DNA of 47,020 bases from the NCBI GenBank assembly GCA_023375785.1, contig SZWC01000851.1, positions 221,684 to 268,703 on the forward strand. Reading direction: 5' to 3'. Shown in pieces: positions 10,601-21,695 of the stretch (its first letter is position 1; each line of letters starts with the position of its first letter). The position numbers and the translations under genes were made by a program. This DNA comes from Penium margaritaceum. Lineage: Eukaryota > Streptophyta > Zygnematophyceae > Desmidiales > Peniaceae. The notes under the pieces were generated by a model. The model searched no databases, was not told where the DNA came from, and saw nothing but the letters and a program-made list of their open reading frames with translations.

Positions 10601-11800
10601 GCTATATCTGGTCGGGTGGCAACCATGGCATACATCAGACTTCCCATTGCAGACTGATATGGGATGCCCAGCATGTCAGTTTTCTCCGCTTCGTTGGATT
10701 GGGACATGGAGGTGGAGGATCTGCACTCCGAGCTCATGGGTGTGCTGGCAGGTTTGTAATTTGCCATGTCGTATCGTTTGAGGATGGAGTCGATGTATTT
10801 TTTCTGGTTCAGGCTGATGGTACCTGCTGCTCTGTCGCGCTTGATAGAAATTTCAAGATAGAAGTCAAGAGGACTCATGTCCTTCATCTCGAATGTGCTA
10901 CTCAGCTGCCCCTTGAGATCGTCTAATAACTGTGTTGAAGAAGAGCATAGAATCAGGTCATCAACATACAAGGCAACCAACATAGTCCCTTTATTGCTCT
11001 CATGCACGTACATGCTAGGGTCATTGTCGTAGTGCATGAAGGACTCCTTGGCCATGAACGTGTCCATCTCCTAGTACCAAAGTCTTGGCACTTTTTTGAG
11101 CCCATAGAGCGCCTTCACCAATCTGCACACCTTGCCCTCGGGAGCATCAACCCCCTCCGGAACCTCCATCAGTACCTCCTTGTCAAGTTTGTCGTAAAGG
11201 AAGGCTGTCTTGAAATCCATCTGGTGGACCTCCATGTTCTCGGTAGCAGCAATGGCAAGCGTCACAACTAGAGCAAAGGTCTCATCGTACTCTGTACCAG
11301 ACCGTTGGGAGAACCCCTTTGCTACCATCCATGCCTTGTACTTGCCTATCTTACCATCCTGTTTCCTTTTTACTTTCAGCACCCACTTAGACCCCACAAC
11401 GTGAGCCCCGGCAGGTCTGTCCACCAACACCAATGTCCCATTCTCCTTGATGGAGCTGAGTTCACTACAAATTGCTTAGTCCCACTCCGCTTTGTCAAGC
11501 CGAGTGAGTGCCTCTGAGACTGACGTTGGCTCCTTTTGAACCAAGAATGAATAGTTGAAGCCTGTCCATTCACCCCTATCTACGTCGTAATACTGTCGAG
11601 GAACTTTGAGGTGTGAATTGCTCCTTGAACCTGCTGGCTGGTGCTGGTGATGTGGAGTCTGGAGGTCTGGTTCATCGTTGATGATGGGAGAGGCACTCTC
11701 CTCATGTTCTGGAGGATCGGATACATCGAAATCAGAGTCTGATTCCTCCGAGTCATCTTCATGAGTTCCTCTCCTTGTTGCAGCACCCATCCCATGCCAT
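10600..11800 (-). pseudogene. copia pol: reverse transcriptase domain (broken)
   Basis: The RT core runs from about 11430 (VGSKWVLKVKRKQDGKIGKY) to about 10800. The first catalytic Asp lies in QMDFKTAFL (codon 11217-11215) and the catalytic pair in LYVDDLIL (about 10968-10957); both are kept. Between integrase and RT is an acidic linker (DDSEESDSDFDVSDPPEHEE) ending PRQYYDVDRGEWTGF. A TAA at 11476-11478 follows EWD, and a TAG at 11071-11073 follows ALYGLKKVPRLWY. The downstream frame continues unchanged after each stop, so these are point mutations rather than gene ends. A frameshift separates this frame from the integrase frame somewhere in about 11780-11880. Confidence 0.92.
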
Positions 11801-12795
11801 TGTACTGGTGCTTCGTCTCCCTCCTCAAGGAGAGTGGGCCACTCTCCCTGTTTAGGAGTGTTCTCAAGTTCGAGAAGCTCTCCTTACTCAAAGACCTTTC
11901 GTGGAAATCCGCGTCTTTGCTGCGGATGACTTTCTTGGCTCCTTGGTCCCACAGTCGATAAGCTTTGTGAGCGGTGTCACAGCCAATGAAAATACACTGT
12001 TGTGCTCTTGCATCCAGCTTTTTAGGGCCCTCACCGGCCTGGACCTTGGCAAAGCCGGTGCAACCGAACACCTTGAGATGGGAGGCGTCCGGCTTCCTGC
12101 CTGACCATGCTTATTGAGGAGTCTTCAGCTGCTATGTCTCCTTCTTCTTGCCTCTCCTTTGCAAAGCTACTACAGGTGTGAGGTTCACAAGATAGGTAGC
12201 CGTACATGTTGCTTTTGTCCAGAACCTAGGAGGCAGCTTGGCATCAAAGAGCATGCACCTTGTCATGCCCAGGAGGTTCTGGTTCATCCTCTCCGCTATG
12301 CCGTTGATTTGAGGTGAATAGGGAGTAGTTTTCTGATGTTCAATGCCCTACAACTTGAGCCACTCCCTGTAGGCTTCGTACTCTCCTCCATTGTGTGTCC
12401 TGAATGCCTTCACCTTCTTTCCACTCTGTCGCTCAACCATAGCGACAAAAGGCTTGTAGATTCTCCTTCACCTCACTTTTCTTTTTGAGGAAGTATATCG
12501 TGACTTTGCGGCTGTTTTCATCGATGCATGTGAGGAAATATCTGCTGCCTCCATTTGACGGTATGTGAAAGGGACCACACATGTCAGAGTGGACGAGATC
12601 AAGGGGTGCAAGAGCACGCATGCCATAGCGCTTGAAGGATTTCCTTTTCGCCTTGCCTTGAAGGCATGGATCACACATGATCCCGGCTCCCTCCGTCCCA
12701 TCACCTAGTTCCATCCCACGCACTAGCCCCTGCTTTCCCATGAGCTCCAATGTGCAATGAGCTACGTGCCCAAAGCGCCTGTATCAAAGGTTCTA
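11800..12795 (-). pseudogene. copia pol: integrase domain (broken)
   Basis: An HHCC-type zinc-binding region is recognisable as YRRFGHVAHCTLELMG followed by CDPCLQGK (about 12675-12652). The core has Asp in LVHSDMCGP (codon 12585-12583), Asp in FLTCIDENSRK (12522-12520) and Glu in NGGEY (12383-12381), so the D,D-35-E residues survive. After it come INGIAERMNQNLLGMTRCML and the conserved HLKVFGCTGFAKVQAG module. Damage: TAG at 12793-12795, TGA at 12784-12786 exactly where the family's Trp before RRFGH is expected, a frameshift near 12438-12455, and stops TAG 12348-12350, TAG 12132-12134 and TAA 12111-12113. The enzyme would insert the cDNA into host DNA; this copy is dead. Confidence 0.92.
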
Positions 12796-13420
12796 GGAGG
12801 ATGTGCAAAGGCTAGAATGAACAGCCTTGGTGGTTGCATCTGCTTGCGGTTTTGTTGCCGAATCATCTGCTGCCAATGCTTCCGCTGCTCTAACGTGTCC
12901 TTCCTCATATGAGTCTACATCGCTGTTCTCATCATCATCACTCTCGACCAAAGATTCAGTCATTGAAGTTATCGTTTTGGTATGCAAGACGTAGAGTCCA
13001 TCAACACGAGAAACCTGTGCGACAACCTTCTTGGCAGAGTAGGAGATGTTGATGTCCTTGGTAGACACTATCACCGCTTCCTTCTCTGTAAAGACCACAG
13101 TCATGCCATGGTCGGTTATCTTAGAGACGGAGAGCAGGTTGGCTGTGAAGGAGGGCAAGTAGACCACCCCATCTAGCTTGAGGTCGGAATCTCCACCGTT
13201 GACACCCACTGTGACGAGCTTGTCACCAATCCCCTCAGCTGCCTCAATCTTGCCGTTGGCGACTCTGAAGTTCTTGTTGCATGGAGCAAGGGAGATGAAG
13301 GCTCCTGGCCTGAGTATCGCTAGGAGACTTCTCGTATGTGGTGTGCTTGTTTATGCCAAAGTCAAGGCCGTAGGCTCCTGGCCTCAGTATCGCCCTCCAT
13401 TTATTGAAGGCACACTCAGC
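12796..13420 (-). pseudogene. copia pol: protease region (altered active site, frameshift)
   Basis: The aspartic protease that would cut the polyprotein lies between the zinc knuckle and integrase. The expected Asp-Ser-Gly box reads LDFGINKHTT (Asp codon 13363-13361): the Asp remains but Ser has become Phe, which needs only one C-to-T change. A frameshift follows at about 13319-13335, beside a short duplicated motif (GCGATACTSAGGCCAGGAGCC, present twice). The shifted frame continues with ISLAPCNKNFRVANGK, then VVYLPSFTANLLSVSKI (typical of copia protease C-termini) and RVDGLYVLHTKT. An acidic stretch (ESDDDENSDVDSYEE) leads into the integrase. Confidence 0.85.
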
Positions 13421-14320
13421 CATCAAGCTTGTGGAATCCTTCCCACCATTTCCCCCTCGCCATTCATCCCCGTCTCCTCCCTCTTTCTTGGGTGCACGGC
13501 ACTCTCGAGCCCAGTGTCCAGCCTTGCCACAGTTATGGCAGTTTCCTTGGTGCTTTGCACTCCTTCCACTGTTGCTAGTCCTTTTGTTTCCCTTGTAACC
13601 AAAGGAGGAGGTATTGCAGAAGGTGCCGCTGCTCCGTGAGGCAAAGGCAGCCATGTTTGCTTCGCTGCTGCTATGATGCATGGTTTCATTCTGCAAACAC
13701 TCAAAGACGGTGGTGTAGGAAACTTGTTCTTCAGTCCACCCTCCAATCATCGATATCATAGGGCTCCAAATTTCCGGCAGCGTCATCAGAAAAATCATGG
13801 CCTACATATCGGATTCCAGGTCCCACCCCATGCCGGTGGCTTGTTGCAAGAGTGTCTCAAACTTCTGCATAGAGGCGGAGACGTCCTCCCCTTCACCAAG
13901 CCTCATGCTGATGAGGTTTTGTAGAATGAAGAGACGGTTAGCAAGTGAGGAGGACTGAAACACCTTGTCGAGTTTGGCGTATGCTGCGACTGCCACTGTA
14001 CAACTGCTAATGTGTGAAAGGACTGAGGGTTGTATGGAGGACACAAGAATGGCGAGAGCAATCTTGTTGAACTTGACCCATGCCACAAGGTCAACACCCT
14101 CTTCCTTTGGTGCTGGGATAGTTCCGTCAAAATGTCCTAGCAGATCTCTGTCAACCGTGATGATATCAAACTGCCACTTCCAGAGTGCAAAACCCTCTCC
14201 ATCAAACTTGAGGATGGGCGAATGATTCCCTGGTTCCCCTGTCCATGTTATCCCTATAACTACTACTGCTACAGCTGCTGCACCTGTTGTTGATGCCGAT
14301 GTACCTGCGTTTGAGGCCAT
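13333..14320 (-). pseudogene. copia gag with CCHC zinc knuckle (amber-interrupted)
   Basis: The start is the ATG at 14318-14320, the first in the element after the 5' LTR and leader. Residues 1-172 form a capsid-like gag region (PILKFDGEGFALWKWQF; later LANRLFILQNLISMRLGEGE). A TAG at 13802-13804 interrupts it after GMGWDLESDM, and the same frame resumes directly with AMIFLMTLPEIW. The nucleocapsid zinc knuckle CHNCGKAGHWAREC (C-x2-C-x4-H-x4-C) is intact at about 13540-13499, followed by a Gly/Lys/Asp-rich linker into protease. The protein would package element RNA in virus-like particles. The match to plant copia gag (UBN2-like) is by pattern, not by search. Confidence 0.9.
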
Positions 14321-14562
14321 TGTAGGCTGTTGGTGAGAAGAGGCAACTGCTTCCCCTGTTCACGTTGGTCGTAGTAAGCAGATGTAGGCTGTTGTAGGCT
14401 GATGTAGGCTGATGTCAGCTCCCAAGGTAGAAAGGTGCAGATGTGTTGCATTCCCCTCCTACTGATGTTAACCTGCAAACAGAGAAGTTGGGTGAGAACG
14501 AAGGCGCTCTCACTGCTTGTGACCTAGCGGTTGCGTGCGTGAAACTTCTCTAACCAGAGGTG
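14321..14562 (-). other. copia 5' leader
   Basis: About 240 bp between the primer-binding site and the gag ATG. It holds several copies of a TGTAGGCTG-type motif at 14327-14415. No other gene is visible. Confidence 0.6.
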
Positions 14563-14578
14563 TGGGCCCATAACCCAT
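14563..14578 (-). other. copia primer-binding site matching the tRNA-iMet anticodon arm
   Basis: Immediately inside the 5' LTR, the plus strand reads GTGGGCCCATAACCCA (positions about 14562-14577), followed by T and then the LTR. This 16-base string is the anticodon stem-loop of plant initiator tRNA-Met as I know it, not the 3' acceptor end. The usual plant copia site begins TGGTATCAGAGC and is absent. Priming by a 5' half of tRNA-iMet cut in the anticodon region is established for Drosophila copia and reported in some algal copia-like elements. Confidence 0.75.
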
Positions 14579-15223
14579 TGTTAGCTACTGAGCTAACCAC
14601 CTCTGACACAGAAGCCGCGAAACCAAAAAGCTCACAAAATGTTTTAGGCCTTTTTCCTTTGTTGTCATGTGTCATGCACCCCAAACTTAATCACGCATAC
14701 ACTTCACCTTCAACAGTACTAACACCTTACATCTCAAGAAGGGCTCAAGTCGTCAATACGCAAGAGAGCATCAAGCAAGGGTTGATTGATTAGCATGCAA
14801 GACAAGTCCTTTCATAGCTGTCTGTCCAGTCCTAGAACTCAAAAGCACATTCCTGGGAAGTGGCCTGAACCAGCCACATCACCATTAGACTTCCACTGTG
14901 GGCTTGACACGTAAGCATCCTGGTGTCAAGCAGACAGACCAACCATGTAGCATCCAAGAAGCTACGTACTTTCTTTCTTGAAGCCTCTATAGCAAACAAG
15001 ATGTGCATGGGGCCAGGATCAAACTCATGACCTCTCACTTAGCCAAATCAACAAAATGGCCAAGGTAACCACTCACCCACATGGCGTACACACAGGTCAT
15101 ATCTCAAATGAGACGGATTATAGTTGGGTCACTCTACATGGGATCCAGGGGTCATACCTCCACAAGGGGCAGGGCATTTCTGATCCGTCCTACAACACTA
15201 AACAAGGGGCAAATCATTCAACA
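14579..15223 (-). repeat. 5' LTR of the copia element
   Basis: 645 bp, starting TGTTGAATGATTTG on the minus strand and ending TAGCTAACA. It would hold the promoter, but the position that is CTATAAAAGG in the other LTR reads CTATGAAAGG here (about 14809-14818), so the TATA-like element is mutated in the promoter-bearing copy. No frame in it looks coding. Confidence 0.95.
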
Positions 15224-18200
15224 CAAATATTTTCAACGAGTAGTGGCACGGTGTGGCTACCATACACAATCACAACCAAAATAGGCATATGTCCCTGACC
15301 ATGACCAAAGCTTTTTACTATGTGTGGTCAACGTTGACAACTCATAACATGGGTAACAAATGGTCAGAGGGTGAAACAATGGTCTGGTAATCCTTGTTAT
15401 CAACTATAAAATACAAAGATCTTCAATTATTAGTGACAAGCTGTGGCTACCATGCACAATGAACAACCAAAGTAGGCATATGTCATTGACTATGACCAAC
15501 AAAATCCACTATGTGTGGCCAACGGTGACAACCCATAATAAGAGTCACAAATGGTAAGAGGGGGGAAAATGTTTGAGAATACTAGTTATCAACTAGCAAG
15601 GACAAACACATTCAATAAGTAGTCACACACTGTGGCTACCACGCACAATGAACAACTAAATTATGCATATGTCACAGACCATGACCAAAGGACTCTACTG
15701 TGATGGGTCAACGCTGACAACCCATAACACGAGTCACAAATGGTCAGAGGAGGAAACAATGGTTTGGGAGTACTAGTTATTAAATAGCAAGTAAAAATAT
15801 CTTCATGAAGTGGTGGCACGCTATGGCTACCATGTACAATGACCAACCAAATTATGCATATGTCACAGACCATGACCAAAGAACTCCACTGTGTGTGGTC
15901 CACGTTGACAACTCATAACACGAGTCACAAATGGTCAGAGGAGGAAACAATGGTTTGGAAATACTAGTTATCAACTAGCAAAGACAAAGACCTTCCATAA
16001 GTAGTGGCACGGTATGGCTACCATGCACAATGACCAACCAAAGTAGGCATATGCCACTGATCATGACCAAAGAATTTCACTATGTGTAGTCAATGTTCAC
16101 AACTCATAATACAGGTCAGAATTGGTCAGTGGGGGGAACAATAGTTTAGGAACACTAGGTATTGAATAGCAAGTACAAATACCTTGAATAAGTAGTGGCA
16201 TGGTTTGGCTACCATGCACAATGACCAACCAAAGTAGGGATATGTCACTTATCATGACCAAAGAGTTTCACTATATGTGGTCAATATTGACAACTCATAA
16301 CACGAGTCATAAATGGTCAAAGGGGGATACAATGGTTTAGGAATACTAGTTATCAACTAGAAAGTACAAAGACCTTCAGTAAGTATTGGAACAGTGTGGC
16401 TACCATGCACAATGACCGACAAAAGTCGGCATATGTAACTGACTATGACCAAAGAATTTCACTATGATGGGTCTATGTTGACAACCCATAATATGAGTCA
16501 CTAATGGTCAGAGGGGGAAACAATAGTTTGGGAATACTAGCTATCAACTAGCTAGTACAAAGATCTTCAATACGTAGTGGCATGGTGTGGCTACCATGCA
16601 TAATGACCAACCAAAGGAGGTATATGTCACTGACCATGACCAAAGACTTCCACTGTGTGTGGTCAGTATTGACAACTCATAACACGAGTCATAAATTTTC
16701 AGAGGGGGGGAAATGGTTTTGAAACACTAGATATTGTCTAGCGAGAACAAAATCATTCAATAAGTAGTGGCACGGTGTAGCTACCATACACAATCACCAA
16801 ACCAAAGTAGGCATATGTCACTGACCATGACCAAAGAATTTCAGTATGTGTGGTCGACATTGACAACTCATAATACAAGTCACAAATGGTCAGAGGAGGA
16901 GACAATGATTTAGGAATACTAGTTATGGACTAGCAAGTACAAATACCTTCAGTAAGTTGTGGCACGGTGTGGTTACCAAGCACAATGACCAACCAAAGTA
17001 GGCATATGTCACTTATAATGACAAAAGAGTTTCACTATGTGTGGTCAACGGTGACGATTCATAATACGAGTCACAAATGGTCAGAGTGAAAGAAAATGGT
17101 TTGGGAATATTTTTTATTGATTAGCGAGTACGAAGACATTTGATAAGTAGTGGCACGGTGTGGCTAACATGAAGAATGACCAACCAAATTAGGCGTATGT
17201 CATTGACCATGACCAAAGAAGTTTACTATGTGTGGTCAACATTCACAACTCATAATACGAGTCACAAATGGTCTGAGGGGTAAGGAATAGTTCGAGAATA
17301 CTAGTTATCGACTAGCAAGTACAAAGAAGTTGAATAACTAGTGGCATGGTGTGGCTACCATGCACAATCACCAACCAAAGTAGGCATATGACACTGACCA
17401 TGACCAAATAGATTTCACTATGATGGGTCAACGTTCACAACTCATAATACAAGTCACAACTGGCCAGAGGGGGAAGCAATGGTTTGGGAACACTAGGTAT
17501 TAACGAGAAAGTACAATGATCTTCAATAAGTAGTGGCACGGTGTGGCTACCATGCACGATGACCAACGAAAGTAGGCATATGTCACTAACTATGACCAAA
17601 GCGTTCCACTATGTGTGGTCAATGTTGACAACTCGTAATACAAGTAAAAAATATTCAGAGGAAGAAACAATGGTTTGGGAATACAAGTTTTGAACTAGCG
17701 AGAACAAAGACCTTCAATACGTTGTGGTATGGCGTGGCTACGATGCTCAATGACAGTCCAAAGAAGGCATATGTCACTGATCATGACCAAAAAAATTCCA
17801 CTGCGTGTGGTCAATGTTGACAACTCATAACACGAGTAAAAAATGCTCAGAGGAGGAAGAAATGGGTGGGAAACACTAAGTGTCATCTAGCAAGTATAAG
17901 GACCTTCAGTACAGAGTGGTATGGTGTGGCTATCATGCACAATGACCAACCAAAGTAGGCATATTTCACTCTCCATGACCAACTAAATTCATTGTGTGCG
18001 GTCAACGTTGATAACTTATAATACAAGTAAAAAATGATCGGAGGGGGAGAAATGGTTTGGAAATACTAGTTATTGTCTTGCAAGTACAAAGAGCTTGAAT
18101 AAGTAGTGGTACGGTATGGCTACCATGCACCATGACCAACCAAAGTAGGCACTTGTCACTTATCATGACCAAAGAGTTTCACTATGAGTGGTCAACGTTG

Positions 18201-18764
18201 ACAACTCATAACACGAGTCACAAATGGTCAGAGTGGAAAATAATGGTTTGCGAATACTTTTTATTGATTAGGAAGTACAAAGACATTCAATAAGTAGTGG
18301 CACCGTGTGGCTACAATGCACAATGACCAACCAAAATAGGCATATGTCACCAACTATGACCAAAGAGTTTCACTATGTGTGGTGAACGTTGACAAATCAT
18401 AAAACGAGTCACAAATGGCCAGAGGGTGAAACAATGGTTTAAGAATACTAGTAATCAACTAGCAAGTACAAAGACCTTCAATAAGTACTGGAACGGTGTG
18501 GCTACCATGTACAATGATCAACCAAACTAGGCATACGTCACATATCATGACCAAAGAGTTCCACTATGTGTGGTCAACGTTGACAACTCATAGCGCAAGT
18601 CACGAATGGTTAGAGGGGGAAACAATGGGTTGGAAACACTAGGTGTCATCTAGCAAGTATAAAAAACTTTAGTACGTTGTGGCATGATGTGGCTTCCATG
18701 CATAATGACCAACCAAAATAGGCATATTTCACTGCCCATGACCAAATAATTTTACTGTGTGTGG
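15224..18764. repeat. Satellite array, block 2
   Basis: About 18-19 monomers of the same satellite, resuming in the phase left at 9066 (CAAATATTTTCAACGAG, then TAGTGGCACGG). It ends at the hAT insertion in the TGTGTGGTCAAC part of the monomer. Variant monomers at about 15790-17400 recur in the same order in block 3 (about 33000-34700). Confidence 0.97.
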
Positions 18765-19257
18765 CCACGATGACTTTTCCAAGTCGAAGTCGACCCCAAG
18801 TCGGAAGTCGAAAGTCGGACGTCGCCATATTGGCAGAATTTGGTCAAAGTCGACTTTGCTTAAGCACCCAAACATGCCAAAAATTGCACCTAATCACTCT
18901 CAGCATGTTACTTTGTAGGTGTTCTTGAAGTTACATGTTGGATCACGTACTAAGTACAATACACTTGTTCCCTTGTGTTTCAATGCCTAGACCATTCCAC
19001 CTTGCAATTTTACACATTTTGCCTCTACATCCTGCTTTTCAAACAATGCAAAAGTCTTGGATGAACCATCAGAAGTGAGTAGAAAGAAGTGAGTGCACAT
19101 AAGTCATTCTATCTACTTTCCTACAGTCTAAGCATCCATAGCATGCTATGGTTATATTCTCATTCATGGAAATCATTAACAAAGGTGAATGTGGAAAGTG
19201 CTTGAATGTAAGGCAATGAAACTGGACAATGAGAAGAATACGATTGCATTGGAACTT
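18765..19257 (-). other. hAT 3' non-coding end and subterminal repeats
   Basis: At 18780-18860 the motif AAGTCG/GTCGAC occurs repeatedly (for example AAGTCGAAGTCGACC and AAAGTCGACTTTG). The rest, 18861-19257, is AT-richer with no convincing gene. It would be the 3' UTR and terminal region of the transposase transcript. Confidence 0.7.
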
Positions 19258-21657
19258 TCACAGACCAGTCATATCCTCAGTCTTGCGTGCTTTCTTGCCA
19301 GCCTTGGCAGCAGCAACCTTGCTAGCACTGGCCTTGGCAGCCACAGCCTTTGCAGCAGCAGCTGTCTTCAGAGCAGCTGCCCTAGCAGCAGCTGCCTTGG
19401 ATGAACCAGCCATGACAGATGTGTCAGGCTGCCCAATGGCCCTAGCAGAAGCAGGACGAGCTGTAGATGTTGCTGCTGCTGTTGTAGATGGACTTGACAC
19501 AGTTGAAGTCCCACCACCTGCACCAGCAGCTGCTATACTTCCAGTGTCGCCCCCAGGAGTTGCTACAGCTTGCTCCAACTCCAAAGCAGCCTCCACATCC
19601 TTCCGCTTCCGCACACCAAGCTGTAGAATCCTTCCAACTTCCTTCTCAGCTGTCAGCTCCTCCTCCTCAACCTCCTCTACTTCCTCTGTCACTTCACTAT
19701 CATTGTCATCCCCCTCCATTTCCTCCTCAACATCATTGTCAGAATCCTCCTCTACCTCTGATGCCGCCACTCCTGCACCAGCAGCTTCAGCACCCTCGCC
19801 ACTAGCACCAGCAGCTCCTGCTCCAGCTTCAGCACCCTCACCACTAGCACCAATTTCTTCCAACCACACCTCATCATCATCACCGGCATCGGCAATGAGG
19901 GGGTCCCACACCCAGTCTGCTCCATCTTCGTCATCTGCATCTTCAATCTCTCCATTTGCTTCACTCCCACTCTCAGCTTCTTCGTCCTCTGTTGCTTTCA
20001 AGATGTCGGCAGAAAGGGTGCGTGTCTTCTTCTTGCCGTACAGTTTGTTGAGGCGGACGTTGACCCGCACCAGCAGCTCCAGTGTGCTGACCTTCAGCCT
20101 GTTCCATCGTGCTGTCTGCACCAGCTCGTGCTTTGAGAACATGCGTTCGTTGTCCGAGGAACTGCATGGTTGTGCGAGAAATCTCATGGAGAATGCACGG
20201 AGAACAGGGAGACTTGTCATGAACCTGGCATGCCAGCGGAAAGCTGGTATGTCGCCAGCCACCACCTGCTGCACTGTTGCCTTTGCCTTCTCTACGTCTT
20301 TGGTACGAGAGGGTTCATTGTTGCACGTCACCCGTGCGTTCTCAAACCCCTCTAGCTCTCTATCAAGAGCCTCAACGTCCTTCTCAGGCACGAGGGCCAT
20401 AACCACCACGTTCCCATGCCTCAACCATCTTCTCGCCACCGTCAAATTTGTGCTCAAAGTGCATCGGATGCACACGACGTGCAGCAACAAAAATAGGACA
20501 GTTCATCTGGTTATCCCACCGCCAGCTCAGCCGCTCGGATGCAAACTTGACCCAGGCTGGGTTGCACGGTGCACGCTTGCGTCCACGTGCAAGCCCAAGC
20601 TTACGCACAGCCTCTGTTGTATCCAGCAGGATCTCGTAGACACTTCCTGCAGTGCCACCAGCAGCATCAGCCTTGCGCAATGCAAGCACAAACGGCATCA
20701 TGAGTTTCATCAGCGCCTTCACCTGGAGCCAGAACACACCCATCCTGATAATGCGGCGCACTTCCTTCTTCTTTGCTTTCCAGCCAGCGTCTCTGCCATC
20801 TCCCATCTGCTTCCATTTTTCACTTGCCACCAGCTTCTGCAAAACATCCATCATATCCAAGAGGCAGGTCAGAATCCTGTGGACAGATGCAAAACGTGTG
20901 GCAGCAGCTGGAAGGAGCACCCTGCCCCCGGACTCTGACTTCAGCCAGGACCTCAGGAGGTCCTTGTTCCTGTCCCCATTCTGTCTTCCCCAAGTCGTTC
21001 AGGCACAGTTCAAGAGTGTGACAGACACAGTGAGTGAAAAAGACTGCAGGGTACTTCTCTCGCAAAGCCTCATATGCCTTCTTGTTGGTGCTTGCGTTGT
21101 CTGTGATCACCAGGATTACCTTCTCCGGTCCCACCTCAGTGATGGCCTGGTCAATGACGCAAGCCACATGGTTAGCGTCAGGGGCCAAGCCACTCGCGTC
21201 ATGGCTGAAGAGATGAGCAACCTCCTCGACGTTGGAGGCCATGGCCGAGTAGATGGGGCGGATCTGGATGTCGCTCCACTCGTCCACCCCGAGGGAGACG
21301 CCTAAGATGTCCCAGCTGCTCCGCAGTGGCGTCTCCATCTCAGCAAGCTCCCTATCCAGCGCAGGGAGAATCACATCCTTCACTCTGTCCTTGCTTGGCA
21401 ACCTGAAATTCCTCGTTGTCTTCCGCGAATCCTCCACAAGCTCCAGCACGCAAGAGTCCCGACAGAAGGAGATGGGTAAGGCGTTCTTGGCCATGATTTC
21501 GACGATCGTTTTCTGGCACTGCGAGTTGGCAGCGTTTGCGAGATGCTCCGACATCAAGCTCTGCCTGCCTGAGCTGAGAGAGGCTGCCAAGGCCGGAGTG
21601 CCGGTGAAGATAGGGCTGAAAGAAGGGACGTTGCACGACTGTGAAGTGGCCAGCTGC

Positions 21658-21695
<38 letters not shown>

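Larger units (their letters stand above)
9067..15223 (-). mobile_element. Ty1/copia LTR retrotransposon, decayed, inserted in the satellite
   Basis: Two long direct repeats (9067-9940 and 14579-15223) flank a minus-strand gag-pol region, so the right LTR is the 5' LTR. The ends follow the TG...CA rule: read on the plus strand both LTRs begin TGTTAGCTA and end TCATTCAACA. Flanks are CAAAG (9062-9066) and CAAAT (15224-15228), a 5-bp target-site duplication with one mismatch lying within satellite sequence. Domain order is gag with zinc knuckle, protease, integrase, reverse transcriptase, RNase H. Integrase before RT defines copia. The coding region carries ten in-frame stops and about three frameshifts, so it is not autonomous. 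Length is 6157 bp as given, or about 5.9 kb if the duplicated 221 bp plus N at 9114-9556 is an assembly artefact. Confidence 0.95.

Noticed and set aside
9976-14320. Reassigned genetic code (UAA/UAG = Gln)
   Set aside because: Tempting from the copia stops, but the hAT and pogo-like transposases have no in-frame UAR over roughly 1,700 codons rich in Gln, and the copia frame also carries frameshifts and a TGA. Decay by C-to-T change is simpler.
19229-20938. 569-residue plus-strand frame rich in Ala/Ser
   Set aside because: It is the antisense of the hAT transposase. The minus strand carries the catalytic motifs and dimerisation region; the plus-strand product is low complexity.
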